From Phaeobacter sp. (GTDB taxonomy: Bacteria; Pseudomonadota; Alphaproteobacteria; Rhodobacterales; Rhodobacteraceae): a stretch of DNA of 37,926 nt. The stretch spans positions 1-37,926 of the forward strand of contig NZ_JAJDWC010000054.1 of NCBI RefSeq assembly GCF_022825805.1, read 5' to 3'. A program made the translations under genes and the position numbers. Positions 15,773 to 25,728 of this stretch are shown here, piece after piece (the first letter of the stretch is position 1; each line of letters starts with the position of its first letter). The notes under the pieces were generated by a model that saw only the letters and a program-made list of their open reading frames with translations, did no database searches and was not told where the DNA came from.

Positions 15773-17125
15773 ATGCTCTCCTTCGACACTCTTAAGGATC
15801 AGGTTGCTGCAGGCAGCATTGACACCGTTTTGGTCTGCCTTGTTGACATGCAGGGCCGCCTGATGGGGAAACGCTTTCACGCCAAACATTTTGTGAATGG
15901 CGCCTGGGAAGAAACCCATTGCTGCAACTATCTGCTCGCCACCGATCTGGAAATGGCCACACCGGATGGATATGCGTCCACCAGCTGGGAAAACGGCTAT
16001 GGCGATTATGTGATGAAGCCCGACCTGGACACGCTGCGCCCGGTGCCCTGGCTCGACGGCACGGTCATGGTGCTGTGTGACGTGTTGGACCACCACACCC
16101 ATGCTGAGGTGCCCCATTCACCGCGCGCCATTCTGAAGCGACAGGTTGCGCGGCTGAAGGCGATGGGGTTTGACGCCATGTGCGCCACCGAGTTGGAGTT
16201 CTTCTTGTTTGAAAAGAGCTTTGACGAAATCCGCAAATCGGGCTTTCGCGATCTGGCGCCGATTTCTGGCTACAACGAAGACTACAGCATCCTGCAGACC
16301 AGCCGCGAAGAACATGTGATGCGTCCCATCCGCAACCATCTGTGGGACGCGGGCCTGCCGATTGAAAACTCCAAAGGTGAGGCGGAGACCGGCCAGGAAG
16401 AGCTGAACATCAAATACGCCGCGGCGATGGACACGGCCGCCTATCACACCATTGCCAAACATGCGGTGAAGGAAATCGCCCAGCAACAGGACCATGCGGT
16501 GACCTTTCTGCCAAAATGGCATCATGACAAGGTAGGCTCGTCCTCCCACGTGCATCAGTCGCTGTGGCAGGACGGCGCGAATGCGTTCTTTGACGAAAGC
16601 GACGAGCTGGGCATGTCCGCGCTGATGAAGAGCTATATGGCGGGATTGCTGAAATACGCGCCAGACTACACCGCCTTCATGGCGCCCTATATCAACAGCT
16701 ACAAGCGCTTCATGAAGGGCACTTTTGCCCCGACACGCATCATTTGGTCGGTGGACAACCGGACCGCGGGCTACCGGCTTTGCGGTGTTGGCACCAAAGC
16801 GATCCGGATCGAATGCCGCATTCCGGGTTCAGACATGAACCCCTATCTGGCGATTGCTGGCATGCTGGCGGCGGGGATTGCGGGCATCGAAGAAGGCCTC
16901 GAGCTACAGGCCCCGACCAAAGGCGATGTCTATCAGGGCGACAGCGGGATGATCCCCGGCAGCCTGCGCGATGCGGCGGCAGCGTTGAAAGCATCAACCA
17001 TGCTGCGCAGCGCTTTGGGTGATGATGTGGTGGACCACTATGTGCGCGCCGCCGAAGTGGAGATTGAGGATTTCGACCGGGTGGTGACAGATTATGAGAT
17101 CGCCCGCGGTTTTGAACGCGCCTGA
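15773..17125 (+). CDS. Glutamine-synthetase-family gamma-glutamyl ligase (PuuA/GlnA-like)
   Basis: A 450-residue glutamine-synthetase-fold ligase. Landmarks are MCATELEFFLFE with a metal-binding Glu, EAETGQEELNIKYA, KVGSSSHVHQSLW, INSYKRFMKGTFAPT and ECRIPGSDMNPYLAIAG. These fit the branch that joins glutamate to amines through an ATP-driven gamma-glutamyl amide bond (PuuA for putrescine, IpuC for isopropylamine) rather than housekeeping glutamine synthetase. Its position between a TRAP importer and aldehyde/alcohol dehydrogenases supports amine catabolism (inference). AAAGGG precedes the ATG. True glutamine synthetase activity cannot be excluded. Confidence 0.88.
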   Translation: MLSFDTLKDQVAAGSIDTVLVCLVDMQGRLMGKRFHAKHFVNGAWEETHCCNYLLATDLEMATPDGYASTSWENGYGDYVMKPDLDTLRPVPWLDGTVMVLCDVLDHHTHAEVPHSPRAILKRQVARLKAMGFDAMCATELEFFLFEKSFDEIRKSGFRDLAPISGYNEDYSILQTSREEHVMRPIRNHLWDAGLPIENSKGEAETGQEELNIKYAAAMDTAAYHTIAKHAVKEIAQQQDHAVTFLPKWHHDKVGSSSHVHQSLWQDGANAFFDESDELGMSALMKSYMAGLLKYAPDYTAFMAPYINSYKRFMKGTFAPTRIIWSVDNRTAGYRLCGVGTKAIRIECRIPGSDMNPYLAIAGMLAAGIAGIEEGLELQAPTKGDVYQGDSGMIPGSLRDAAAALKASTMLRSALGDDVVDHYVRAAEVEIEDFDRVVTDYEIARGFERA

Positions 17126-17133
17126 TGGCCAAA

Positions 17134-17207
17134 AGCGCCCCGCTGGGGCGCTGCCTTCGGCGAGAGTATTTTTGGAAAGGTGACAGTTGGGGCGTGGCCC
17201 CTGTCAC
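17134..17207 (+). repeat. Intergenic repeat copy 1 with two hairpins
   Basis: AGCGCCCC (17134-17141) pairs with GGGGCGCT (17145-17152). A 21-base core (17164-17184, GAGTATTT...TGGAAA...GTGAC) follows. A second hairpin pairs GTGACA/TGTCAC (17180-17185 with 17202-17207) and GGGGC/GCCCC (17189-17193 with 17197-17201). The core recurs inverted after the aldehyde dehydrogenase gene (18613-18633), with 19 of 21 bases identical. From memory this is a widespread Rhodobacteraceae intergenic element, comparable to REP sequences. Confidence 0.65.
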
Positions 17208-17224
17208 AGCAGATGAGGAAGACC

Positions 17225-18607
17225 ATGGGCCAGACCCTGAAATGTATCTCTCCGATCGATGGATCGGTCTATGCCGAGCGGGACACGCTGTCCGCCGAAG
17301 CCGCGGCCGAACGCGCGGCGGCTGCGCGCGCGGCTCAGGCGGCTTGGGCTGCCCGCCCCCTGCAAGAGCGCATCGACCTGGTGATGGCCGGCGTTGCCGC
17401 TGTTGGCGCGATGAACGACGAGATCGTGCCAGAACTTGCCCATATGATGGGACGCCCGGTACGCTATGGCGGTGAATTCGGCGGTTTCAACGAACGCGCC
17501 AGCCATATGGCCCAGATCGCGGCAGACTCTCTTGCTGATATCGCAGTCGGCGAAGACGCCACCTTTAAGCGCTACATCAAGCGCATCCCCCATGGGGTCG
17601 TTTTGGTGGTCGCGCCTTGGAACTACCCTTACATGACCGCGATCAACACCGTGGCCCCTGCCCTGATTGCGGGCAATACGGTGGTTCTGAAACACGCCAC
17701 CCAGACGCTCTTGGTGGGCGAGCGCATGGCGCAGGCCTTCCAGTCGGCGGGTGTTCCGGCGGATGTGTTCCAAAATGTGTTCCTGGATCATGCCACAACC
17801 TCTGATCTGATTGCTGCCAAAGCGTTTAATTTTGTAAACTTCACCGGATCCGTGGGCGGTGGACAGGCCATGGAACAGGCTGCAGCAGGCACTTTCACCG
17901 GCGTTGGCACAGAGTTGGGGGGCAAGGACCCGGGCTATGTCATGGAAGACGCGGATCTGGACGCGGCGGTGGACACGCTGATTGATGGCGCCATGTTCAA
18001 TTCCGGCCAGTGCTGCTGTGGCATTGAACGGATCTATGTCCATGAGAGCCTCTATGACGCTTTCCTTGAAAAAGCCGTTGCGATCGTTCAGAGCTACAAA
18101 CTGGGCAACCCGCTGGATCAAGAGACCACAATCGGACCGATGGCCAATGTGCGCTTTGCCGAGGACGTGCGCGCCCAGATCGCCGAGGCGGTCGATGCAG
18201 GCGCGACCGCGCATATCGCGCCGATGGATGGCGACGACGGCGGCGCATATCTCACGCCGCAGATCCTGACAGGCGTGAACCATGATATGCGGGTGATGCG
18301 CGAAGAGAGCTTTGGCCCGGTCGTCGGTATCATGAAAGTCTCTGGCGACGCTGAAGCCATCCAGCTGATGAACGACAGTGAGTTCGGCCTCACTGCCTCG
18401 CTCTGGACACAGGATGTGGAGCGGGCGCAGGCTGTGGGCGATCAGATCGAAACCGGCACTGTCTTCATGAACCGTGCCGATTATCTGGATCCGGGGCTGT
18501 GCTGGACCGGCTGCAAGAACACCGGGCGCGGCGGTGGCCTGTCGGTCATCGGCTTCCACAACCTCACCCGTCCGAAATCTTATCATCTGAAAAAGGTCAC
18601 GGGCTGA
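17225..18607 (+). CDS. NAD(P)-dependent aldehyde dehydrogenase
   Basis: A 460-residue aldehyde dehydrogenase. It has VVAPWNYPYMTAINTVAPAL (cofactor and oxyanion Asn), FVNFTGSVGGG, general base Glu in TELGGKDPGYV and the nucleophile in NSGQCCCGIERIYVH. It oxidises an aldehyde to the acid with NAD(P)+. The ATG at 17225 has GAGGAAG upstream and matches family length; a longer frame adds 15 unlikely residues from the repeat. In context it would oxidise the aldehyde made by the iron alcohol dehydrogenase downstream, perhaps still capped by gamma-glutamate. Inverted repeat copies flank it on both sides. Confidence 0.9.
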   Translation: MGQTLKCISPIDGSVYAERDTLSAEAAAERAAAARAAQAAWAARPLQERIDLVMAGVAAVGAMNDEIVPELAHMMGRPVRYGGEFGGFNERASHMAQIAADSLADIAVGEDATFKRYIKRIPHGVVLVVAPWNYPYMTAINTVAPALIAGNTVVLKHATQTLLVGERMAQAFQSAGVPADVFQNVFLDHATTSDLIAAKAFNFVNFTGSVGGGQAMEQAAAGTFTGVGTELGGKDPGYVMEDADLDAAVDTLIDGAMFNSGQCCCGIERIYVHESLYDAFLEKAVAIVQSYKLGNPLDQETTIGPMANVRFAEDVRAQIAEAVDAGATAHIAPMDGDDGGAYLTPQILTGVNHDMRVMREESFGPVVGIMKVSGDAEAIQLMNDSEFGLTASLWTQDVERAQAVGDQIETGTVFMNRADYLDPGLCWTGCKNTGRGGGLSVIGFHNLTRPKSYHLKKVTG

Positions 18608-18612
18608 GCCCC

Positions 18613-18680
18613 GTCACTTTTCCACAAATACTCCGGGGGGCTTGCCGCAGGGCAAGCGGGGGCAGCGCCCCCTCCCCGCT
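18613..18680 (-). repeat. Intergenic repeat copy 2, inverted relative to copy 1
   Basis: The complement of 18613-18633 reads GAGTATTTGTGG then AAAAGTGAC, 19 of 21 bases identical to the core at 17164-17184 but on the opposite strand. Next to it GCTTGCC (18641-18647) pairs with GGCAAGC (18651-18657), and GGGGGC pairs with GCCCCC (about 18658-18672). The element fills most of the 93-base gap before the alcohol dehydrogenase gene and may terminate or protect the transcript. Confidence 0.65.
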
Positions 18681-18700
18681 TTCATCACAGGAACACAACG

Positions 18701-19846
18701 ATGACGCTTTCTGGAAACTGGTCCTATCCAACCGCTATCAAATTCGGCGCAGGCCGGATCAAGGAGCTGGCAGAGGCCTGCGCTGCTGCGGGGATGAAAA
18801 AACCGCTGTTGGTCACCGACAAAGGACTGGCAGATCTGCCGGTCACCCAATCCACCCTCGACATTCTGGAGGCTGCGGGCCTCGGCCGGGCGATGTTCTC
18901 GCAGGTTGACCCCAACCCGAACGAAAAGAACCTCGAAGCCGGTGTGGCCGCCTATAAGGCAGGCGATCATGACGGGGTCATCGCTTTTGGTGGCGGCTCC
19001 GGTCTTGATCTGGGCAAAATGGTTGCCTTCATGTGCGGCCAGAGCCGTCCGGTGTGGGATTTCGAAGACATCGGCGATTGGTGGACCCGTGCGGACGCCG
19101 ATGCCATCGCGCCGATCATTGCGGTGCCAACGACGGCGGGCACCGGTTCCGAGGTGGGGCGCGCGTCTGTCATCACCGACAGCCTCACCCATCAGAAGAA
19201 GATCATTTTCCACCCCAAAGTGCTGCCCACCGTGGTGATCTGTGATCCCGAACTGACCGTGGGCATGCCAAAGTTCATCACCGCAGGCACGGGTCTGGAT
19301 GCATTTGCACATTGCGTGGAGGCGTTTTCTTCGCCGCACTATCATCCGATGTCGCAGGGGATCGCTCTGGAAGGCATGCGGCTGGTGAAGGACTACCTGC
19401 CGCGCGCCTACGCCGATGGCACCGACATCGAAGCGCGCGCGCAAATGATGTCCGCCGCTGCGATGGGCGCCACTGCGTTCCAGAAGGGCCTTGGGGCCAT
19501 CCACGCCATGAGCCACCCGATCGGCGCCGTGTTCAACACCCACCATGGCACCACCAATGCGGTCTGCATGCCTGCCGTTCTGGATTTCAACGCCAGCGCA
19601 ATTGCCGCGCGTTTCGATATGGCGGCGGCCTATCTGGGCATCGAAGGCGGTTTCGACGGGTTCAAGACCTATGTGCAAGAGCTGAACGACAGCCTTGGCA
19701 TTCCGCGCGGCCTGGCGGCACTCGGCGTGACAGAAACGGCCATCCCCGAGCTGGTCAAGGGCGCGTTGATCGACCCCTCCTGCGGCGGCAATCCGTTGGA
19801 ACTGACCGAGGCGAACCTCACACAGCTGTTCAAAGACGCGCTGTAA
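18701..19846 (+). CDS. Iron-containing (type III) alcohol dehydrogenase
   Basis: A 381-residue protein with the Fe-ADH layout: nucleotide-binding GGGSGLDLGKM and PTTAGTGSEVG, then the metal site with Asp and His residues in GLDAFAHCVEAF, SPHYHPMSQG and AIHAMSHPIGA, followed by FNTHHGTTNAVCMP. It interconverts an alcohol and an aldehyde or ketone with NAD(P). AGGAA precedes the ATG. It is the last gene of the RpiR-controlled group and is followed by a clear terminator. Paired with the aldehyde dehydrogenase it could take an alcohol group to a carboxylate. Confidence 0.9.
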   Translation: MTLSGNWSYPTAIKFGAGRIKELAEACAAAGMKKPLLVTDKGLADLPVTQSTLDILEAAGLGRAMFSQVDPNPNEKNLEAGVAAYKAGDHDGVIAFGGGSGLDLGKMVAFMCGQSRPVWDFEDIGDWWTRADADAIAPIIAVPTTAGTGSEVGRASVITDSLTHQKKIIFHPKVLPTVVICDPELTVGMPKFITAGTGLDAFAHCVEAFSSPHYHPMSQGIALEGMRLVKDYLPRAYADGTDIEARAQMMSAAAMGATAFQKGLGAIHAMSHPIGAVFNTHHGTTNAVCMPAVLDFNASAIAARFDMAAAYLGIEGGFDGFKTYVQELNDSLGIPRGLAALGVTETAIPELVKGALIDPSCGGNPLELTEANLTQLFKDAL

Positions 19847-19874
19847 ATCAAATCCGAAACCAGACGGTTTCCAG

Positions 19875-19908
19875 CGCCCCCTTCCCGGATTTGGGTTGGG
19901 GGCGTTTT
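19875..19908 (+). terminator. Rho-independent terminator after the alcohol dehydrogenase gene
   Basis: CGCCCCC (19875-19881) pairs with GGGGGCG (19898-19904), with additional pairing possible inside the loop, and TTTT follows (19905-19908). It sits 29 bases past the stop codon and between two convergent genes. Confidence 0.8.
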
Positions 19909-19929
19909 CATGCCTTGGGTCTGGACGCC

Positions 19930-20574
19930 TCAGCTGGGTGCCAACCGCCTAAGGCGACCATCAGCAAGCGGCTTTTGCAAGCGGCGCGCTTCTGCCCAGT
20001 CGGCCATGAGCCAGGTTTCGATTTCTGCAGCTGTCGTCAGGATCACGGGCATTGCCTTGGGGTGGACAGCCCCAACTTCGGCCTTTGCCTCGGTGGTGAG
20101 AAAGGCAAACAGATCGGCTGTGACTGCGCCTTCTTTCACCTTGCGCACCGAGCGCCATTGCGGCAGCCAGATGCCTGCAAAAAATGGCACCACGTCGGGA
20201 TCTGCCATATCAAACCAGACGGGCATATATTTGCCATCTGCACTGCGTCCCGGTTCGCTGAAACGGGTCCAGGGCACCAGACATCTGTTGGCGACACCCA
20301 GCCAGCGGCGCCAATGGGCACTGCCCGTATTGCGGACATTAGTGACGCCGCTGTCGACCTTTTTTCCCTGCAAGGCGAAGGCAGGCTTGGGCAAGCCCCA
20401 ACGGGCCATCGTCAATCGGCGTCCGTTCTGGTCCTGGCGTACGATGGGCGCTGATTGATCGGGATGAATGCCATCAAGCGGCTGGAGGTTCCCGGCGGCC
20501 GGTTCGATCACCATCGCGCCTGTCGCTTCGGCAATGGCACGCGGCGGGCGGGTAGAAGCATAAAGATTGCACAT
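19930..20574 (-). CDS. yedK: SRAP-domain protein (YedK/HMCES family)
   Basis: A 214-residue SOS-response-associated peptidase family protein. Catalytic Cys2 follows the initiator Met (MCNLYAS), VTNVRNTGSAHW carries the DNA-binding Asn/Arg, RFSEPG supplies the active-site Glu, and VHPKAMPVIL the conserved His. YedK-type proteins form a thiazolidine crosslink with abasic sites in single-stranded DNA, shielding them. The usual NARAET motif is here NVRNTG, a mild deviation. It is convergent with the preceding operon and downstream of the tmpBA terminator, so it stands alone. Confidence 0.92.
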   Translation of the reverse strand: MCNLYASTRPPRAIAEATGAMVIEPAAGNLQPLDGIHPDQSAPIVRQDQNGRRLTMARWGLPKPAFALQGKKVDSGVTNVRNTGSAHWRRWLGVANRCLVPWTRFSEPGRSADGKYMPVWFDMADPDVVPFFAGIWLPQWRSVRKVKEGAVTADLFAFLTTEAKAEVGAVHPKAMPVILTTAAEIETWLMADWAEARRLQKPLADGRLRRLAPS

Positions 20575-20593
20575 GGGCGAACGCTATGTCGGC

Positions 20594-20622
20594 AAAAGGG
20601 CGAATGCAATTCGCATCCGCCC
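20594..20622 (-). terminator. Terminator of the tmpA-tmpB operon
   Basis: Read on the minus strand, GGGCGGATGC pairs with GCATTCGCCC around a 5-base loop (20598-20622) with one mismatch, and TTTT follows (complement of 20594-20597). It lies 45 bases past the tmpB stop codon. Confidence 0.75.
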
Positions 20623-20666
20623 CCTTTAGTTTTCGGCTTGATTGGGTCTGTGGCGCCATCTGGGCG

Positions 20667-22521
<1,855 letters not shown>

Positions 22522-22544
22522 CGCACTAAGGCCCAGGTGAGCTA

Positions 22545-23405
22545 ATGCATAACCCACGCCCCACTTTGCCCCCTCTGGAATGGATCCGGGTGTTCGAAGC
22601 AGCCGCCCGCACCGGCAGCTTTACCGCAGCGGCCGCAGAAACTGGGATCACCCAATCTGCCGTAAGCCAACGGATCGCGCAGTTGGAACAGCGCCTCGGC
22701 ACCGCTTTGTTCCTGCGCCATCCCCGGGCGATCACCCTGACGGTCGAAGGTGAGGCCTGGCTGCCCCATGTGCAGACCGCCCTCAACGGGATCCGGGACA
22801 GCTCCGAAGCGCTGTTTGGACGCAAGCGCCGCCGCATGAGCCTGTCGGCCAGCCAGTCCATCATTGATCTGTGGTTGCTGCCCCGATTGCCTGCGTTGCG
22901 CCGTGCCTTTGACGGGGAACTGGCGGTACAGTCCATGGTTACGGGCACCCATGAAGCCCCCGAAGATGATGTGCTGCGCATCCGATATGGCACAGGAGAT
23001 TGGCCCCATCCGTTCAAACAGCCGCTCTATAGCGAACGCATCGCACCGGTCGCAGCCCCGGAACTCTTGGAGACCGGAGCGCCCTGGACCACCCTGCCAC
23101 GGATCGCCTGTGCAGGCGGGCGACCGGGCTGGACCGACTGGATCAAATCCTTTGGCTGCAGCAGCACGCCGGTGCCGGATTGGCGGTTTGACACCCATTT
23201 GTCGGCCCTCGGCGCGGCACGGGCTGGCTGCGGTGTTGCGCTCGGTTCCTTGCCGCTGTGCCGGGCGGATCTGGATGCGGGACGGCTGGTCCGGCTTGGC
23301 GACGCGCATTTGGAGCACCACGCAACATATTGGCTGATTGCCGGATCTGATGCGGTGTCGCGGGATCAATGGCAGGCGCTGGTGAGCATTCTGGCGGCTG
23401 ACTGA
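22545..23405 (+). CDS. LysR-family transcriptional regulator (GcvA-like)
   Basis: A 286-residue regulator with an N-terminal LysR helix-turn-helix (WIRVFEAAARTGSFTAAA, then ITQSAVSQRIAQLEQRLG) and a C-terminal effector-binding fold (about 90-280) like the GcvA/AmpR group. It is divergent from tmpA-tmpB and probably activates them when the phosphonate or its hydroxylated form is present (inference). A GGTGAG sequence precedes the ATG. Confidence 0.9.
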   Translation: MHNPRPTLPPLEWIRVFEAAARTGSFTAAAAETGITQSAVSQRIAQLEQRLGTALFLRHPRAITLTVEGEAWLPHVQTALNGIRDSSEALFGRKRRRMSLSASQSIIDLWLLPRLPALRRAFDGELAVQSMVTGTHEAPEDDVLRIRYGTGDWPHPFKQPLYSERIAPVAAPELLETGAPWTTLPRIACAGGRPGWTDWIKSFGCSSTPVPDWRFDTHLSALGAARAGCGVALGSLPLCRADLDAGRLVRLGDAHLEHHATYWLIAGSDAVSRDQWQALVSILAAD

Positions 23406-23775
23406 CGCAGGTAAAATAAAACCCGCTTAGATTGTTTGTATTCACCAATCATTAAACTCATAATGGCATCGTGCATGCATGGTTCAAGGCACTCCAGGTT
23501 CTTTTTCGCACCCCATGCGGACGGGAACAGGCGCCCCGCCATCCGCTTCGGCAGGTGGCGGGGCGCCTGCATATGCATCACAAGACGTAGGTGCAGAGAC
23601 AACCCCAAACAGGGCACAGGAACAAGCACTGTACCGCCCGCGGATCAAACACCCCGAAGACCACCCCGGGGAGACCAGTATGGGCGCCGACCAAAGCCTG
23701 TGATCCTAAGCCGTTTACGCCGGAAACAGGGGCCACGCGGCAATGGAAGGCGCCAGGCCTATCTGATTTTCAACA
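23406..23775. other. 370-base gap between convergent genes
   Basis: This gap lies between the rightward LysR gene and the leftward amidohydrolase gene. It holds the strong hairpin at 23528-23569. An open frame of 74 codons (23479-23703, plus strand) is possible, but its product is Ala/Gly/Pro-rich without recognisable motifs and its sequence includes the hairpin, so I do not call a gene. Confidence 0.4.
23528..23569. terminator. 14-base perfect GC-rich hairpin
   Basis: CAGGCGCCCCGCCA (23528-23541) pairs exactly with TGGCGGGGCGCCTG (23556-23569) around a 14-base loop. It is the longest perfect stem I found in the window. No T-run follows on either strand, so it could be a Rho-assisted or bidirectional terminator, or the core of a small RNA. 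Confidence 0.45.
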
Positions 23776-24642
23776 TCACAACTGATAGAACTGCGTCGCC
23801 GTTTCACCAAAGACTGCCGCGTGATCTGATACGGGCACACAAGCCATATGCGCTTCAAACAAACGATCATAATCGGAATAGAGACTGTCGACCGGGAAGT
23901 TTGATCCAAACATACAGCGTTCGGCGCCGAATTGATCAAGGCATGTCTGAATGATGGGCTTGAAATCGGCCACCTCCCAGTGGTGCTGAAACATGCCAAG
24001 CCCGGAAATCTTGCAATAGACCTGAGGCAGATCAGACAACGCGCGCAGCGTTTTGGCCCATTCCGACAACCCCATCACAGTGCGATCATGCGGGCTGCCT
24101 GCGTGACAAAGCGCAACAGCGGTGTTGGGCGCTTGCGCCAGCAACTGCGCCATGCGGTCCATCAATTCAGGGATCAACTGCAGGTCAAATGACAACCCGC
24201 GCTCTCCCAGCTCTTGCAGGCCGGACAGAAACTCAGAGTTATCAAGAAGATCCTGGGTGCCAGTTTCTGCGTCCTCGCCGGGTGCGCGACCGACGATCTG
24301 ACGCACACCGCGAACGGTGCTCATACGCTGCAGTTCATCGAGATTGGCACTGCGATCAGCGGAGGTCAGATCGCAAAACGCCACCTGCGCCATCCGCCAA
24401 TCCTGCTGCGCCTCTGCCACCGCCTGCACCCACCGTGCCTCTACCAGCGGATCGGCCGCCCCAACCTGAATATGCACGGATCCGGTCGCGCCGTGACCTA
24501 CAGAATCTGCGAAAAAATCGTCAAAGCCGTAGGTCTTTTGGATCGGCGTCGGATCTCCAAAAAAGCGCGGTGTGCCCTTGGCAGCCAGCCAAGGGTACTC
24601 CACTGCAGCCAGATCCCAGAGGTGATGATGCGCGTCGATCAT
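23776..24642 (-). CDS. Amidohydrolase/lactonase of the COG3618 type
   Basis: A 288-residue TIM-barrel metal-dependent hydrolase. It begins MIDAHHHLWDL (the HxH metal motif), contains EYPWLAAKGT, AVALCHAGSPHD with a further His, and ends with MFGSNFPVDSLYSDYDRL carrying the catalytic Asp. Characterised relatives hydrolyse sugar lactones (L-fuconolactone, L-rhamnonolactone) and 2-pyrone-4,6-dicarboxylate. The ATG at 24642 overlaps the upstream SnoaL-like gene stop (ATGA). In context it would open a lactone made by one of the dehydrogenases of the locus (inference). Confidence 0.85.
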   Translation of the reverse strand: MIDAHHHLWDLAAVEYPWLAAKGTPRFFGDPTPIQKTYGFDDFFADSVGHGATGSVHIQVGAADPLVEARWVQAVAEAQQDWRMAQVAFCDLTSADRSANLDELQRMSTVRGVRQIVGRAPGEDAETGTQDLLDNSEFLSGLQELGERGLSFDLQLIPELMDRMAQLLAQAPNTAVALCHAGSPHDRTVMGLSEWAKTLRALSDLPQVYCKISGLGMFQHHWEVADFKPIIQTCLDQFGAERCMFGSNFPVDSLYSDYDRLFEAHMACVPVSDHAAVFGETATQFYQL

Positions 24643-25640
24643 GGCAGATCCTGATGGGTGGTCCGCGCCAGAATATCCACGCCTTGCTGTTTCCAAAAAT
24701 GCAGCAAATCGATGAAGATCCAGTTTTCTGCCAACTTGTCACCGTCGCGGCGATAGATGTCTATCACCCGGAATTCTCCGACCTGGCCGGTTGCGGGCAT
24801 GCCCATGAAACCGCCGACAGGCCGCGCGGTGAAGTTCGGCCAGCCAAAGAAGCCCCCATAGCTGCCCTCTGCCAAGCGGCAAATATGGCCGGTTGCGCTA
24901 CGATCAGCGAAAGCCGCACGAAACGGGCCAGCGTGCTGCTTGGCGTAGCGTTCGATGGTGAAGGTCGCACCAATCCCCTCGGGCCCCCACCACAGCATGT
25001 CCTCATGCCAACTGCGGCGCAGCTCATCCTCAAGGCTCATGCCGCTGTCCCACTGCCCGATGTCCGCAATCATCCGGTTGATCGCGGCCAGAGTACGCGC
25101 GCCTTCTTCTGCGGGCTGCGGGTCAACCTGCAGGCCATCGTGCGTCATCGGGCCAGGTTGGACCATATGCGTCCCGGTTTGTGGCGGAAACGGGTTCATC
25201 CCCGCCTGAACCATCAAATGAGGCACATCAAAATACATCGCGGTTTCGACAATGGCCTCCTGCTCGACCTTGTAAAACGCGCAATATCTGAGGCTCGCCA
25301 TCTTTCCGGTTGGCCGGATATTCAGCCAGCTGCGATCAAACAAGCCTACGAGGTGTCCCATGGACACCACCCAGACCGCACGGTCCGCATCCAGCGAATT
25401 TTCCGCCGCGAAAAACACATCCTCGCGCCGCTGCAAGGACGTTAGGCTCTGTTTCAATGGTGCCCAAAACTGGTTCGCGACCGCCTCTGGATTGTCGATC
25501 AGACCGAAGGGGTGAAAGCCGCGCCAAAGAAAGTCTGACCCGCTGAAAGCTGTCATAACAGCATCCAGATTCGCATCGCGCGCGTCCAATTGCGCGTGAA
25601 ACTTGCGCACTACGGACTTTGCCGCCTGAATTTTATCCAT
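24639..25640 (-). CDS. Tandem SnoaL/NTF2-like protein, paralogue 1
   Basis: A 333-residue protein made of two SnoaL-like alpha+beta barrel domains (about 1-150 and 180-325). The second has a motif shared with two other proteins of the locus: Trp217-Trp218-Gly followed by PEGIG, PFRAAF, EFRVIDIYRRDGDKLAENW and GVD near the end. SnoaL folds act as cyclases, hydrolases, isomerases or dehydratases, and function cannot be read from the fold. It is first in the leftward arm, behind LacI-type operator 1, and translationally coupled to the lactonase gene. Confidence 0.78.
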   Translation of the reverse strand: MDKIQAAKSVVRKFHAQLDARDANLDAVMTAFSGSDFLWRGFHPFGLIDNPEAVANQFWAPLKQSLTSLQRREDVFFAAENSLDADRAVWVVSMGHLVGLFDRSWLNIRPTGKMASLRYCAFYKVEQEAIVETAMYFDVPHLMVQAGMNPFPPQTGTHMVQPGPMTHDGLQVDPQPAEEGARTLAAINRMIADIGQWDSGMSLEDELRRSWHEDMLWWGPEGIGATFTIERYAKQHAGPFRAAFADRSATGHICRLAEGSYGGFFGWPNFTARPVGGFMGMPATGQVGEFRVIDIYRRDGDKLAENWIFIDLLHFWKQQGVDILARTTHQDLP

Positions 25641-25672
25641 GTTTTTTCTCTAGTTAAAACCTGATTTCTTCA

Positions 25673-25694
25673 TTTTTGCATACGAATGCAAAAA
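25673..25694. promoter_or_regulatory. LacI-type operator 1
   Basis: The half-sites TTTTTGCA (25673-25680) and TGCAAAAA (25687-25694) flank TACGAA, so the centre holds CG as in most LacI-family operators. The palindrome actually extends to 11-base arms (CATTTTTGCAT against ATGCAAAAATG). It lies 33 bases before the start of the leftward SnoaL-like gene and would cover its promoter. Confidence 0.85.
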
Positions 25695-25697
25695 TGT

Positions 25698-25728
25698 CTT
25701 GCTAAGCAAAGGTAGCAAGCACTACCCT
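25698..25728. promoter_or_regulatory. Back-to-back promoter core between the two LacI operators
   Basis: CTTGCTA (25698-25704) and TAGCAAG (25713-25719) are a perfect inverted repeat. Each holds TTGCTA in -35 position for one direction. For the plus strand TACCCT (25723-25728) is a possible -10 after 18 bases and directly abuts operator 2. For the minus strand the -10 would fall in the T-rich edge of operator 1. The core therefore looks symmetrical with one operator at each transcription start. Confidence 0.5.

Noticed and set aside
17204-18586. Open frame of 460 codons antisense to the aldehyde dehydrogenase gene
   Set aside because: No recognisable domain. The sense strand encodes a complete enzyme with all catalytic motifs.
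23479-23703. Possible 74-residue Ala/Gly/Pro-rich protein
   Set aside because: No ribosome-binding site, no motif, and the sequence includes a 14-base perfect hairpin that better explains the region.
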